From positions 628,800 to 692,799 of the forward strand of contig BCHX01000005.1 of NCBI GenBank assembly GCA_001599755.1: a stretch of 64,000 bases of DNA, written 5' to 3'. The notes beneath the pieces are model-generated. The model ran no database searches. It had not been told where the DNA came from and saw only the letters and a list, made by a program, of their open reading frames with translations. The stretch's first letter is position 1, and each line of letters opens with the position of its first letter. Shown piece by piece: positions 46,579 through 57,201 of this stretch. This DNA is from Gliomastix tumulicola (lineage: Eukaryota > Ascomycota > Sordariomycetes > Hypocreales > Bionectriaceae). A program made the translations under genes and the position numbers.

Positions 46579-47498
46579 CTGGGCTTCTCTTCTCTTTGTC
46601 GTCTTGTTTCAGCGGGTTTTTGTGTGTTATTTTTTTTTTTTTTTTGGATGTCCCTCAACTCTTGGGAATAGAAATGGAGGATACATTGGGATCGTGGGAA
46701 AGGGCGCTCGCGCGACAAATTCGCATAGCATGCTTGTCATTATCGGCGCTGACGTGGGTAGGGAGCACGGGATACCGTAGAGGAGCGAGCTTCTGGATAT
46801 TGTCGACACGACGAGATAGAAAGAATATAGACGCGTATAATCAAGACGAATTCTTCGCTCTACGTTCTTCCGTCGTGCCAGAACAGAGGGAGTCATCATC
46901 TCCGAACATCGAGAGTGCTCGGTACACCTCCTTGACTGGTACCTAGGAGGCCACCTTAGCTAGTGCATTAAAAATCGCCAAGTTCGACATCATTGCAAGA
47001 CACCCTCCAATTGTTTGATGCTCCTGGGACTCGTATTGCATCTTTTGGGATTGGACTTGCTGTGAGCACGCTGCTGTTCCCAGGGAGGGCGCTGCACGGC
47101 TCTGCCTGAGCTTCGGCTGCTGGGAGGGGCTCCAAAACCCACGACCCACTTAACCACTGTCACCCCCTAAAGCAACTTGCCTGAGTTCCTACCCAAGGCA
47201 ACTGAACTTGGACTTGGCCCATCACTACTACTCGCGACCTCTTCGCCCAGCTCTTCGCGCGTCAGCGCAGCGACTCAATCATTTACCGCTGGGCAGCTGG
47301 CGCCTCGAGATATGCCTTCTCGCGACCGCCATGTCACTCCACCCCTCTGTACTTACTAGTACTAGTACCTAGGCATGTACCAAGCCATGTACTATCCAAA
47401 AAATAACAATCTGGTGGTCGACCAACTTTTCCATCCTTCATATCAACCTGAAATGCCCCTCACGCCCCCCAATCTTGGATCCCAATGATGGGTTACTC
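46579..47498. other. Intergenic, no gene seen
   Basis: gna1 3' region with a T16-like run at 46630-46645, then unremarkable DNA. A CTAGTA/CCTAGG word cluster is at 47350-47374. No gene is supported. Confidence 0.55.
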
Positions 47499-49282
47499 AT
47501 GGCGAGATTGCGATCCCGAAAGCAACGGCACACCGACGAGCCTGTGCAGCAAACCGACATTCCTATCGGGGGCCGAAGGGGACCACTTATCGACGAGCCT
47601 TCGCCAGACGGCCACCAAGTTAAGAGACGCAAGCAGGTGGCCAGACGCACACCCTCTTCGCGATATCCGCCTGAGTTCTAGGACAGATTATCCAAGGTTC
47701 CCCTCATCCACAGCGCCTTAGAAGAACTCAACAGACGCGCTCGTCCTCAGCCTTGCTGTTCTACAACCTCGACAGAGCTGCGTCAAGCAAGTAATCCTAT
47801 TGTTACTACCGAGCTTGCGCGATTTGCACGGCACGGCGGTTCAGATTTGCGTGATCTTCGAGGGTATCCTCCTGCCGCAAATACCCACCAAGACGCCATA
47901 AGCTTCTCTTTGAGAAGTCAAGTGGCTGGCTCGACCAATCCAACAACCATCTCGACCACGTCACAGACATCCAAAACAAAGCCGACCACCCCATACAACC
48001 GGGGATTCGAGCAGCACTTGACCGACCACGCTATCTACCCTCTCTATCAATCACGGAAGCCAGACTTGGTGGAAGTCAAGGCGGCTCTGTTACTCCCCAG
48101 GCCATCTCTCTCGCCCTCAAGGTTCTCTGAAGGCGCATTCGAGAGCTTCCAGGACAGCAATGCTCAGGCGAAAGATGAGGACGATGTCATGGCGCACGTA
48201 GTTCCGGGCATCCTTGGTTCAAGGCGAACAGACCACCCATCCGCCATGAACACCGTTTTCGGAAATCTCGAGCCGCTTACCGATGGTACCCTGGCCCCGA
48301 CAACGCCAGACCTTTACTATGGTGCATACCCCGAACAACTCAACCGATCGATCCGTGATGAGCTGGCAGGCCATATCATACCGTCGACGACGAAGGATAA
48401 GCCGATGGTGCCAAACCTCTTCCTAGAGGTGAAAGGGCCGGATGGCAGTGCAGCTGTGGCGACGCGGCAAGCTCGCTACGACGGAGCGATTGCATCGCGT
48501 GGCATATTCAGTTTGCAGAACTACGGCGGGGAGGATCCTCAATACGATGACCAAGCCTATGCATTCAGCTCGACCTACCACGACGGTACCCTCAAATTGT
48601 ACGCACATCACATCACGACGCCGACTACTGTCGGAGGGCGGCCGGAGTACCACATGACTCAGGCGGGGGCTTATGCTATGACCCATACTCGCGATACATT
48701 TGTTGAAGGAGCGACCGCGTTTCGTAACCTCAGGGACCTGGCCAAACGGCACCGTGATGGCTTCATCAAAGCCGCGAATACCAAAGCAGCTTGGCTACTA
48801 CAGCAACAACGGCTGGGGTTCAGGAAGGTCTCTCCTCAGCCTCCCACAGACTGAATAACTCTATGGAGGATCCACTAACCTGCATTGCTCTGCAGAATGC
48901 CGATGATGCACTCCGGCAGCACATTGCGGCAGACGGCGACTACTTCACTCTAGAAGACGATGGCGAGGTGACAACTGTCACTCGCTCTCTCCATTTAGAG
49001 AACGACTCACAAGAGACAAGTCAAGAACCTGAGGCACTGGGCTTTGATCACTCGAGTTTCGTGTCGAGTTTCGCGTCGAGTTTCGCGTCGAGTTTCGCGT
49101 CGAACTCGCATCGACGTTTAGCGCTGCTAAGCATTCTAGACAATCACCTAGTCCTCCCTGCAGTTCAACAGGGAGCCAGTCGTCCAAGAGGCGGAAGCCG
49201 CCTGGCACGGGTCGAGGCACTGCTGAGCAACTTGCCTTCACTACTAGTAGGCAATCCCTGCGGTCGGGAACGTCTGTCTTAG
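47499..49282 (+). pseudogene. DUF7924-type nuclease-like gene with an in-frame stop
   Basis: The frame starts at 47499 (MARLRSRKQRHTDEP...KRRKQVARRTPSSRYPPEF) and meets TAG at 47679-47681. It then continues in the same frame without another stop to 48854. In this fungal family a Trp or Tyr normally follows PPEF, so a single TGG-to-TAG change explains the stop. The core domain lies downstream: PDLYYGAYPEQL, IIPSTTKDKPMVPNLFLEVKGPDGSAAVATRQ and EYHMTQAGAYAMTHTRDTF. The E-x-K in LFLEVKG and the preceding Asp give a PD-(D/E)XK-like arrangement. After 48825 an intron with a weak GTCTCT donor, CTAAC branch and GCAG acceptor (exon resuming at 48896, NADDALRQH) could extend it to 49282. Alternatively, a shorter protein may start at 47847. 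The role of the family is unknown. Confidence 0.7.
49053..49100. repeat. 12 bp tandem repeat, 4 copies
   Basis: Four units of CGAGTTTCGYGT in the putative 3' exon of the DUF7924-type pseudogene, encoding a repeating SSFA/V tetrapeptide in that frame. Confidence 0.85.
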
Positions 49283-50046
49283 GCATTCAGCAGGCGAGGA
49301 AGTCAAGACCGAGATCAAGGACTGGGTGAATGGAACCCAATGGATCTGCTGGCAAACTCCGAATTCAGGACCGGGCGAGGAAGAAGAGTTATTAGCCCAA
49401 TAGGCCTTTCAGGCGAGAATCAGTCCTGTGGCGTAAGGCCGGACTCAGACGCTCGTTACAAATCGCACTGCAACAAGCAGAGACTTCCCAATGTCGCCAG
49501 TTCCTCGCTCAGCACCGTCACTCATGCCGGGTGTGGAATCTCTATATGTAAGCTCTTGAATGCATGTCGGATGCTTTGACTAATCGAGTGCCATGTACTT
49601 ATAGACCCCCAATCGAGACTCGTTGATATCGAAATATGCTCTGACCTTAGAGTTATGTGGCGTATCCAATGGCACCCTCTGGAAATGGCAGAGTACCTAG
49701 TGCTTTTCAATGTCTATACACGGGGACATTATAAGACTTTTGATTACCTGAAACCCCATATCATGCCTCCTCATGCGTGTCTTCCGCGGCGCAAGTAGTC
49801 TGCAAGTGCAAACAGACATAAACGTATTTGCTTGACGAACAGGGTGCTGGGGAGCGTGATACGCGTCTCGATACGCGTCTATACGCGTCTATACGCGTCT
49901 GGGGTAACTCTTGAAGTAGCAACTCTTAACGCGCGGCTGGGCGGGGCCCTCTTTCGGGAATACAGTAAGCGCGGCTTGGGTATTCGTCCAGCGACGAGAG
50001 GACCGCTGAGCGGGGTCAGTGATCGGTTTACTCTACTCATCTTCAC
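49283..50046. other. Intergenic; possible tail fragments
   Basis: A short open stretch at about 49260-49397 in a shifted frame (EVKTEIKDWVNGTQWICWQT) looks protein-like and may be a frameshifted tail of the preceding pseudogene. The rest is featureless apart from the ATACGCGTCT repeat at 49858-49900. Confidence 0.35.
49858..49900. repeat. ATACGCGTCT tandem repeat, 4 copies
   Basis: Four near-perfect units carrying an MluI-like ACGCGT core, 150 bp upstream of the 305-aa gene. It could be a promoter element (ACGCGT resembles the MCB cell-cycle box known from yeast) or a simple minisatellite. Confidence 0.7.
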
Positions 50047-50964
50047 ATGCGCGTCACGTTCATGATGGAAAGCACGGCAACCGCACCAGACATCGGCACT
50101 CCGCCCCAACACAATCTTCAAGGAGTCCCAGGTTCAAACAGTAGCATTCATTCCTGGTCGACAGGATCGCGCGAGATCATTAGCGAGGACGAAAGTGACA
50201 CCTCTTGGGCTGACCCTTCGAATCGTCTGCAACGATACAAAGAGCTTGTCGGAAGCGGAATGCGCTGTCTCTCTGGCCTTGGGATCGAGGGGCAAGCCGT
50301 TCTGGATCGCGATGAGCTACTATACCGTCCTCGTCTATCTCCGTCACGAAAGGATAGCAAACCTACACCGAAGGACGCTGAATATTGGAAAGCTAAGTCT
50401 TACTACTTTGGCGAACAATATCGACGAATTACCGCGGGTTCCTACTGCCAGATAGGGCAAGCCTTGGATAAGGCTATGGAAGAGAATATTATGGCCTGGA
50501 TTCCTTCTCACGATCTCAATCATAAGCCCTTCTACGAGCCCAATAGCGACATTCTAGATTATATCGAAGATTCTACTTCTCCGCCGTCTACGACGCTCAC
50601 CATCACGGATCCCAAAGGACTTTTACGCGAAGACGAAACAAGCCAACAATGCGGCACTCATGAACTAGCTTCGCCACGGCGTTCTGCTACCATCAAACCG
50701 GACGACCAGTACGCCGCAAAACAGACTCAGAAGGTATCATGGGAGGAAAGTTATGGTCGGCATGTACCAACGAACGTGCGAAGAACACACGCTGTCTCTC
50801 GGACCCGGCAACTGAAGTCGTCTGCGGATGTTGGCAAAGGCAGAGGAGTGTCGAAACACACCTCTAAGCAATGCTCACAGAAGCCTAAGAATACGGTGGC
50901 TGAGTCTCCCACCAAGTACATCAGAACGAGAAGTGGACGGCTGTCAAAGCCGCCTATAAGATAA
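50047..50964 (+). CDS. Hypothetical 305-aa basic protein
   Basis: Single open frame. The start could be the first Met (MRVTFMMESTATAP) or, more likely by look, one of the Met residues six or seven positions on. The protein is polar and disordered at both ends. A central stretch (residues about 105-165) has a helical look: DAEYWKAKSYYFGEQYRRI...QIGQALDKAMEENIMAW. The C-terminus is very basic and ends RTRSGRLSKPPIR, a TRSGR-x-SKPP-like tail often seen in chromatin- or DNA-associated fungal proteins. No catalytic motif, signal peptide or membrane segment is seen. I do not recognise the family. It follows the DUF7924-type pseudogene on the same strand. Confidence 0.55.
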   Translation: MRVTFMMESTATAPDIGTPPQHNLQGVPGSNSSIHSWSTGSREIISEDESDTSWADPSNRLQRYKELVGSGMRCLSGLGIEGQAVLDRDELLYRPRLSPSRKDSKPTPKDAEYWKAKSYYFGEQYRRITAGSYCQIGQALDKAMEENIMAWIPSHDLNHKPFYEPNSDILDYIEDSTSPPSTTLTITDPKGLLREDETSQQCGTHELASPRRSATIKPDDQYAAKQTQKVSWEESYGRHVPTNVRRTHAVSRTRQLKSSADVGKGRGVSKHTSKQCSQKPKNTVAESPTKYIRTRSGRLSKPPIR

Positions 50965-51566
50965 TCCCCAACGAGAGCAAACTTGACTCCCGCGTCTCAG
51001 AACAGTTCTGCAGAGCCACGGCGTGTTACTGCAGGAAGTTGAGATGGAATCGCTCCGTGAGAATACTACAGAAGCGGCAAACTAGACACCATGCTCTCGC
51101 CCGGATGAATATGGCACGAGATGAAGCATCCTTAGGTACCAGGTTGCAAGGTAGTAGTGACCCTAGGGAATCAGAAGGGCTGTAAATTTTCCTTAAAGTT
51201 AACACGCGGAGGCTCGAGGAACAGCGCTGCCGTCGCCTAGAGTTACATAAAGGCCTGGACTTTTTACTGCATAGTATAGTAAATATAATATTTATATAGA
51301 TGGGATCCAGAAACCCGAAAATGTCCAGTGTAAAGTCTCCGTTGCTGAGATACGAAGAAGTCGGCCTCGCATCAAGGCAGGCATACACACATACCAAGCC
51401 GAGCATGACGGGTCCGCGTGTGCCTCAGGCAGCAACCGCCTTCTAATGCTAATCCTCGGTCGCCTTATTTCTTCTCACGCATAGGACCCATCTAAAGGTT
51501 CATTCTCGATAGCACCCAACATCCGTACCAACATATCACGTAGCTAGCTAGCTAGCATATCACGCA
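50965..51566. other. Intergenic, no gene seen
   Basis: A short AT-rich stretch around 51262-51300 and a TAGC tetramer run (51541-51556) just before the APH-like start codon. No gene is supported. Confidence 0.55.
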
Positions 51567-52601
51567 ATGTCGATAAATATTTCCGGCCTATCTCAGTACC
51601 AGATACGGAACTTTTTCGAGGAGAACCCTCATGTCACGCAACAGCAATGCAACGAGCTGGCCCAACAGCTAACTGGCAAGCCCGTTACCCCAACACCGAG
51701 TCAGGGTGGGACGAGTTACACCGTTGAAGGTGGGAATGTTGTCGTTCAGTTCCGCGATCCAAAGTCCCCTCTGGATATGGACCTTCTCCAACACATCGAA
51801 CAAGCCTATGTGGGCTTCGTACCAAGACACACGTACTATGATGTCTTTGGCGGTCTCATCGTTTATAAAATGAACAACATAGGGGGGAGCTGTATGTATC
51901 AAGCTCGAACAGAGCTCCAAGACAACAACTGCTACCTCCTGCGATTCACCATAGATGACTACGCAAAGCATGTCAACCGCCCCCCCCCTTTTCATCCTCC
52001 TTTTCAAAGCAGAGAAACGGTCGACTGACCTGGCTACCGCAGATTCTTCGCCTCGGCGTATCATAACACGCCCGCCAACATGACACGGCCAGATCGCACC
52101 CAGCTATTCGAAAAGTACTCGGCCCAACTCCAGCAGCTCCGCAACGGGCTCCCTAAGCGCTTTCGTTCGCCGCTTGACACTCTCATCCCCCAACTCCCGA
52201 TTCTCTTCGACGAGAGTTGGCCGCTCGTGCCTCACCACGCCGACCCCCTGGAGAACAACATTCACGTGAACAAAGCCACGGGTAGGATCTTGGGCATCTG
52301 CGACTGGAGAAGCGCCGAGGTTGGTCCGTTTGGGATGTCATTATGGGGGCTTGAAAACATGCTGGGGGTCCGAACCACATCTAGGGACTTCTGGGAATAC
52401 CACGACAATCACGAGGAGCTCCGAGATTATTTTTGGGCCGCCTTCTTCCACCACCTGGGAGGTGCGTCTGAGGAGGACAGGCAGCGCATCAAGGTTGCAA
52501 GACTGGTTGGCCTCTTCCTGGCCAATGGCTTCGAGCAGAACACGCCGGCCACAGAGGGAAGCGAGGACTTGGGCTTCCTTGGTGCCGTCGTTCTCGGATA
52601 A
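51567..52601 (+). CDS. Fungal APH-fold phosphotransferase with a GC-AG intron
   Basis: Exons 51567-51967 and 52043-52601; 319 aa. The N-terminal block ISGLSQYQIRNFFEENPHVTQQQCNELA and GTSYTVEGGNVVVQFR are typical of a large fungal aminoglycoside-phosphotransferase-fold family. The catalytic loop is HHADPLENN (His199, Asp201, Asn206) and the metal-binding Asp is in GICDW (Asp221). FFASAYHNTP follows the junction as expected. The only intron that keeps family frame starts with GC (AA|GCATGT) and ends CTACCGCAG, with a CTGAC branch site. The nearby GT (CAT|GTCAAC) leads to a stop. So this is either a genuine GC-AG intron or a gene with a damaged donor. The family probably phosphorylates a small molecule or protein; the substrate is unknown. 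Confidence 0.75.
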
Positions 52602-53602
52602 ATCTTTCATCCCTACAACCTTTGGCAACCCCATACTCGAATCTCGTGACAAAAGGAGAACGTAATCAAAGTGGGACCCGTGCTGTCGTCCGTGACCACT
52701 GGCCACTCTGCGGCTCCGTGCGGGTCTCCCCAGGGGAAGTCAATCTTATACAGACTATGATATCAAGGTCTAACAAGTGGTGCATACAGTACAGATGGTG
52801 GGCTGTAGCGGGATCTAACTGGACTCAAAATCGCTTACATGTAGATGGATGGCATACGTGGCGATGGGTTTCTGTCTCAGACGGGGCCTCAAGAGCACAC
52901 CCTCGACCGTACATGCAGTCTGCAGTTATATCCAAACATGGCAGTGCGATGACACACAAGGCACGTCGCCCCAATGTTGGGGTGGGAATCTCTCTGTGTT
53001 TCCCCTTCTTTTCAAGCAGAAACTCACGTGGCCGGCCTGGAGGGAGTCGTCACTTGTGGTAACGAGGACGTTTTCCGGAGCGCGTCGATGACCACCCTCC
53101 CCCAGCATTAGGTGCCTTAGGAATCGAGCATGAGTGGTATGGTGCGTGATTCCTAGCGCAGTGGAGTAGAGTAACAGATGCATCTTCGGCTTTGGTAAAA
53201 CTATCGGCCGGATTGCTCTACTTCACTCTCAAAGCGACACACGGTGAGGTACGGACGCCTGATGTCGTGGCTAGTCGACTATTTCTATTGACCGTCCTCC
53301 CCACGGCGCTTCTTCCCCCCCCGCGGGCCGCATGATCAAAAGTGGTTCCGTTGCCCCTCGAATATTAACCCGAGTCGTTACGTGATTAGCGGGGCTCGGG
53401 TTTGTGCTGTGCCACGTGCTTCCCTCCGGATTAGGCTTTAGTTCGAGTGCAGCCACACCCCTTCTCCATTCCCCAGCCACATACGACTACCCATGCAGGG
53501 CCCTCCAATCTCGGAACATATACACACCGACATATCCCCGATTTCTTCTTCTTCATCCCCGGAACTACGCGCCTCCCTCTCCTGCGATTTTGTCGTCGGG
53601 CT
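52602..53602. other. Intergenic, no gene seen
   Basis: 3' flank of the APH-like gene and promoter of the mitochondrial carrier. A C8 run and a GCGGGCCGC motif lie near 53315-53330. Frames here are unconvincing on both strands. Confidence 0.55.
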
Positions 53603-54757
53603 ATGGAACGCGTTTCTTTTACACAAGAAGCAGCCGTGCTTGGGCCAAAACAGGGAACCACGGAAGACGCCCCTGTGAAGTCCTGGCCTCATCTCATTGC
53701 TGGCGCGTAAGTTGTGGCCCATTTGCGCATACCAATCCATCCCTGAGTTCTCTACCTAACGGTGCTCCCTGATCTAGGAGCGGAGGCCTGGCCACCGCCA
53801 TTATCACGTCTCCCCTCGATGTTCTAAGAACCAGGCTTCAGTCCGACTTCTATCAACATTCCTCTCGACCCAGCCCTGAGACAATCCGTCAGCCGAGCCG
53901 TCTTCTTACACCCTTTCGACATGTCCGCGAGACCGCCCAGATCTTCCGCTCCATCAGTTACCATGAGGGTCTTCGCGGATTCTTCCGCGGTCTCGGTCCC
54001 AGTCTTGCCGGTGTCGTCCCTGCAACTGCTATCAAGTTCTACGTCTATGGCAACGCCAAGAACCTAGGTTCGCGCCTGTGGAACTGCAGCAAGGACGAGC
54101 CGATTGTGCACGCCCAGGCTGCTGTGGCTGCAGGCATTGCAACATCGACTTTAACGAATCCCATCTGGCTTGTTAAAACACGACTGCAACTAGACAAGTC
54201 CCGGACAACAGCGGACGGCGTTAGTATCCGTCAATATAAGAACAGCTTCGACTGTGCGAGGCAGGTTATCCGGACAGAAGGTATTACTGGATTATACAGG
54301 GGTTTGAGTGCAAGCTACCTGGGCACGGTTGAAACAGTCCTACATCTTGTTCTCTATGAGAAGCTCAAGTTGCTCTTCAGTCATCGACTCAAGTACAATC
54401 ATAAATCTTCAGGGGAGTTTGCATCATGGGTCAGCACCAGCGCCGCCGCGGGGACAGCTAAGATAGCCACAGTTTTGATGACGTATCCACATGAGGTACT
54501 CCCTTCCCGCTTCCTAGCCCCGTTAGCTGCCCATCACTAACGGCCTACAGGTGGTACGGACTAGATTACGGCAAGTTCCATTACAGAGCGGGTTACCGAG
54601 ATACGGTGGACTTATCGATTGCTTCCAATCGATATGGAAGTCCGAGGGGCTCTTGGGCCTGTATGGGGGCCTTACACCCCATCTTGCGCGCTCGATCCCC
54701 TCCGCCATTGTTACGCTTGGCGTGTATGAGTTTGTTTTGAGAACTATCGGATCATAG
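53603..54757 (+). CDS. rim2: Mitochondrial pyrimidine-nucleotide carrier (Rim2-like)
   Basis: Exons 53603-53706, 53778-54495 and 54551-54757; 342 aa. It is a mitochondrial carrier with three Solcar repeats: SPLDVLRTRLQSDF, NPIWLVKTRLQLDK and PHEVVRTRLRQVP; the third signature is interrupted by the last intron. Further marks are SWPHLIAGASGGLATAIITSPLD near residue 28-50 (read as SWPHLIAGA and SGGLATAIITSPLD), GFFRGLGPSLAGVVPATAIKFYVYG and the terminal SIPSAIVTLGVYEFV. This pattern fits the Rim2/SLC25A33-36 group, which imports pyrimidine nucleotides into mitochondria across the inner membrane. An FAD/NAD-type carrier is the nearest alternative, because PIWLVKTR occurs in both. Start at MERVSFTQEAA, the last Met before the conserved region. 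It is the only clearly core gene inside the accessory island. Confidence 0.88.
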
Positions 54758-55505
54758 GACCTTCGCCTATCTGTGGCTTAGGGCAGCCCTGAAGATCTGA
54801 CTTGTTATATTATTGCCAGTATCCTCGGAGGGATCTTGTATTTGCTGGAGTGAACACCACCACTGTACGAATAGCACACGTTAAGACAACTAGGATAGAA
54901 GTTGTAGAAAAGGTAAAGACTGTATTTTATTACTAAATAAATATCCAACTACTTGTTTTTTTTTTCAGAAACATTTCCGCTAATAAAACTAAACAAGTAA
55001 TACTATAATATCTAATCGCCAGAGACCAGCTCACCATTGTCGCTCCCCCAGTCGTTCACCCATCCGCTTTCTTCAGTAGAGCAAAGACGTGCGGCGGATG
55101 AGTGAGGAAGAAGGTGGAGCTAGGGCCGTAGCGTGGTGGAACATGGATCTGCAACTAAAAATACCACCGTGGGGAGCTCCTAGATAGCTGGCATGGAATT
55201 ACACTGGAAAATGAAGATGGGAATTAAGCAAACGTTGAGGCGTAGATGACATTTGAACAAAGCGATGTGCGCGATTGATCCATTTGGCAGGCCGTGCGTT
55301 TAGACAAGTAGATGTGGTGGCGCCGGGCGCTGTTGAGGCTTTGCCCCATGGACGATGATGCCTGTGCCTTAGGCGAAGGCTGAGTCAGCTAAAATATATA
55401 GGCGCGCTTCCCCCACCTCGCGATTTTCCCGACCCAAACCACAACTCATCTCCTCACCCACATTTTGACTCGCCTACAACGCCAGCCTCATGCGCAATCT
55501 CTCCT
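54758..55505. other. Intergenic, no gene seen
   Basis: 3' flank of rim2 with a T11 run near 54955, and the promoter of the 428-aa gene with a TATA-like AAAATATATAGG at 55390-55401 about 110 bp before the ATG. Confidence 0.5.
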
Positions 55506-56858
55506 ATGCCGGTTGCTAGATCGAAAGCACATGATCTCCCTGTGACGGCTACGGACCTCCTAGCATACGACGAGGCACAGCTCGTCCAGTATTTAAAGAG
55601 AAACAACGCTGAAGAAGGATTCAACATCTCAAGTCTTGTTGGTCTGAGGAGACTCCCGAAGAGTCAACGAGATGAGTTGGCACACAAACTCCGGTGAGGC
55701 GACTCGCGATACTCCGTGCACTGGCGCGTTCTCAGAACTAATGGGCATTTCCTGAGCAGTGGCGCGGCTTTGCGGCTCGAGCCCAACGACGATGAGCTCA
55801 ACGTCGATGACCTCCTCACACGCCTGGCGGACTTGGTTGGTAGACAAGACGACTCTCCGAACCCTAAACCTCGACGATCGCCGGACGAGTCGACCGAGGG
55901 CACCCCACCGCCTATCGCCTATCAAAATTTCGAAGTCTCGAGTCGTAATGGGCTTATCGACGACGGCGGCCGCCCGGCCTGCTCAACCGAGGAGCTGTCG
56001 CACATCCTTGCCGAGCCCGCGATCAGGCACACGATGATTCTTTCATGGCTCAGCGATGAGCCAGACATAGAGACCAGGGCTGGAGAGATGAAGACAGTCT
56101 TTTCGAGGCAATTCGCGCGGTGGTGGAACTTTCGAAAATCACAATGGAGCAACCAAGGGCTCGACGATGATGAGGAGGGAGTCTCCGCGTTTCTCAAGGC
56201 AAGCAGGCGTAGGTACGAACAGATGGGCGCACACACAATGGTGCCTGCCCCATCGTTCAACGAGACCATCCGGCGGCAGTGGCAACGCATGCCAGCATCC
56301 CGACAACTACCGGAAGGCCAATCGTTCTCCACCTACAGAGACGCAGTCCAGACGCGTCTCGCACCCCATCACTTCACTCGACGTCCTCGGTGGAGGAAGA
56401 ATCCACACCAACAGGACACGTGGACCAACTGGCTCGAGTATCTCAACTTCGAGGAATGGTGTTTGGAGTCGTTCACGGCCACTGCAGAATCCCTGGAGCA
56501 GCAATTCCTGCAATCCTGGAAGCTGCTCAGCGCAAGAGAGCTGGATGGCAACATGGCTGCTTCAAGCAGGCCAGCGGGTCCAAGTTCCACACAGCCTCGA
56601 AGGTGTCCGGGTGCGAAAGGTGCCAGCCCGGCCAAGGACTTGGAAGCGGCCCAAGCAGAACGGGATGCGAGCAACAAAGCGATTCGCGACTTCATCCGAG
56701 AGTCAAAACCGTATAAGCGTGCGCAGGCAGCTGTTTTCTACCAAAGGCATCGGGTGAAGTGGGTTATCAGGGAAGCGCGTCTGATGGAGACTGAGATGTC
56801 CCGGCAGAGAAAGACGGCGAAGAGCAAGAAGAGACGGCGTGATGACGAGGAAGAGTGA
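55506..56858 (+). CDS. 428-aa protein of a multicopy fungal family, function unknown
   Basis: Exons 55506-55693 and 55760-56858. An apparent in-frame stop right after DELAHKLR disappears when a 66 bp intron (GTGAGG donor, CTAAT branch, GAGCAG acceptor) is removed, giving HKLRGAALRLEPNDDE. The N-terminal block LLAYDEAQLVQYLKRNN...FNISSLVGLRRLPKSQRDELAHKL is a hallmark of a family I recall as repeated in many Sordariomycete genomes. The middle has HTMILSWLSDE, FARWWNFRKSQW and TWTNWLEYLNFEEWCLESF. The C-terminal third is a charged helical segment with AEKD/QAERD-like repeats and a basic tail, KTAKSKKRRRDDEEE, that could be a nuclear localisation signal. No catalytic residues are evident. Often associated with mobile or accessory DNA (recollection, not tested here). 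Confidence 0.7.
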
Positions 56859-57201
56859 TGGAGCGATGATGAGCAAAATACTCGGCGCGTCAACTGCCGT
56901 GCGTCCACCAAGGGCCGAAGCTGTTGCCAAGCCACTGTCGCGTCCATTGCCTGCCAAGCTGGAGGCGCAAAGTCCATGGGCTGCGCAGCGTACATCATGT
57001 CGTTCCTGTACGACTCGGCAGGAGCCACACGATCTGGCTGGGCTCTTCGATCTTCCTCCTGTCAGCAACGGGAGAGGACCGGTCAGGCTTGGCAGGTGCT
57101 GGATGTTGAAGTGCTTGTTTCTGCTGGACGTGCGGGTGTAGCAGAAAGTTCGTTCGTCGTAGGACAGCCGCCCGCCGCCGATGCAACCCGGGCACTGGGA
57201 C
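56859..57201. other. Intergenic, no gene seen
   Basis: Short spacer between the 428-aa gene (plus) and the end of the recombinase relic (minus). No feature recognised. Confidence 0.5.

Noticed and set aside
55694..55697. In-frame stop that would make the 428-aa gene a pseudogene
   Set aside because: Removing a well-formed 66 bp intron (GTGAGG donor, CTAAT branch, CAG acceptor) skips the stop and restores the family frame.
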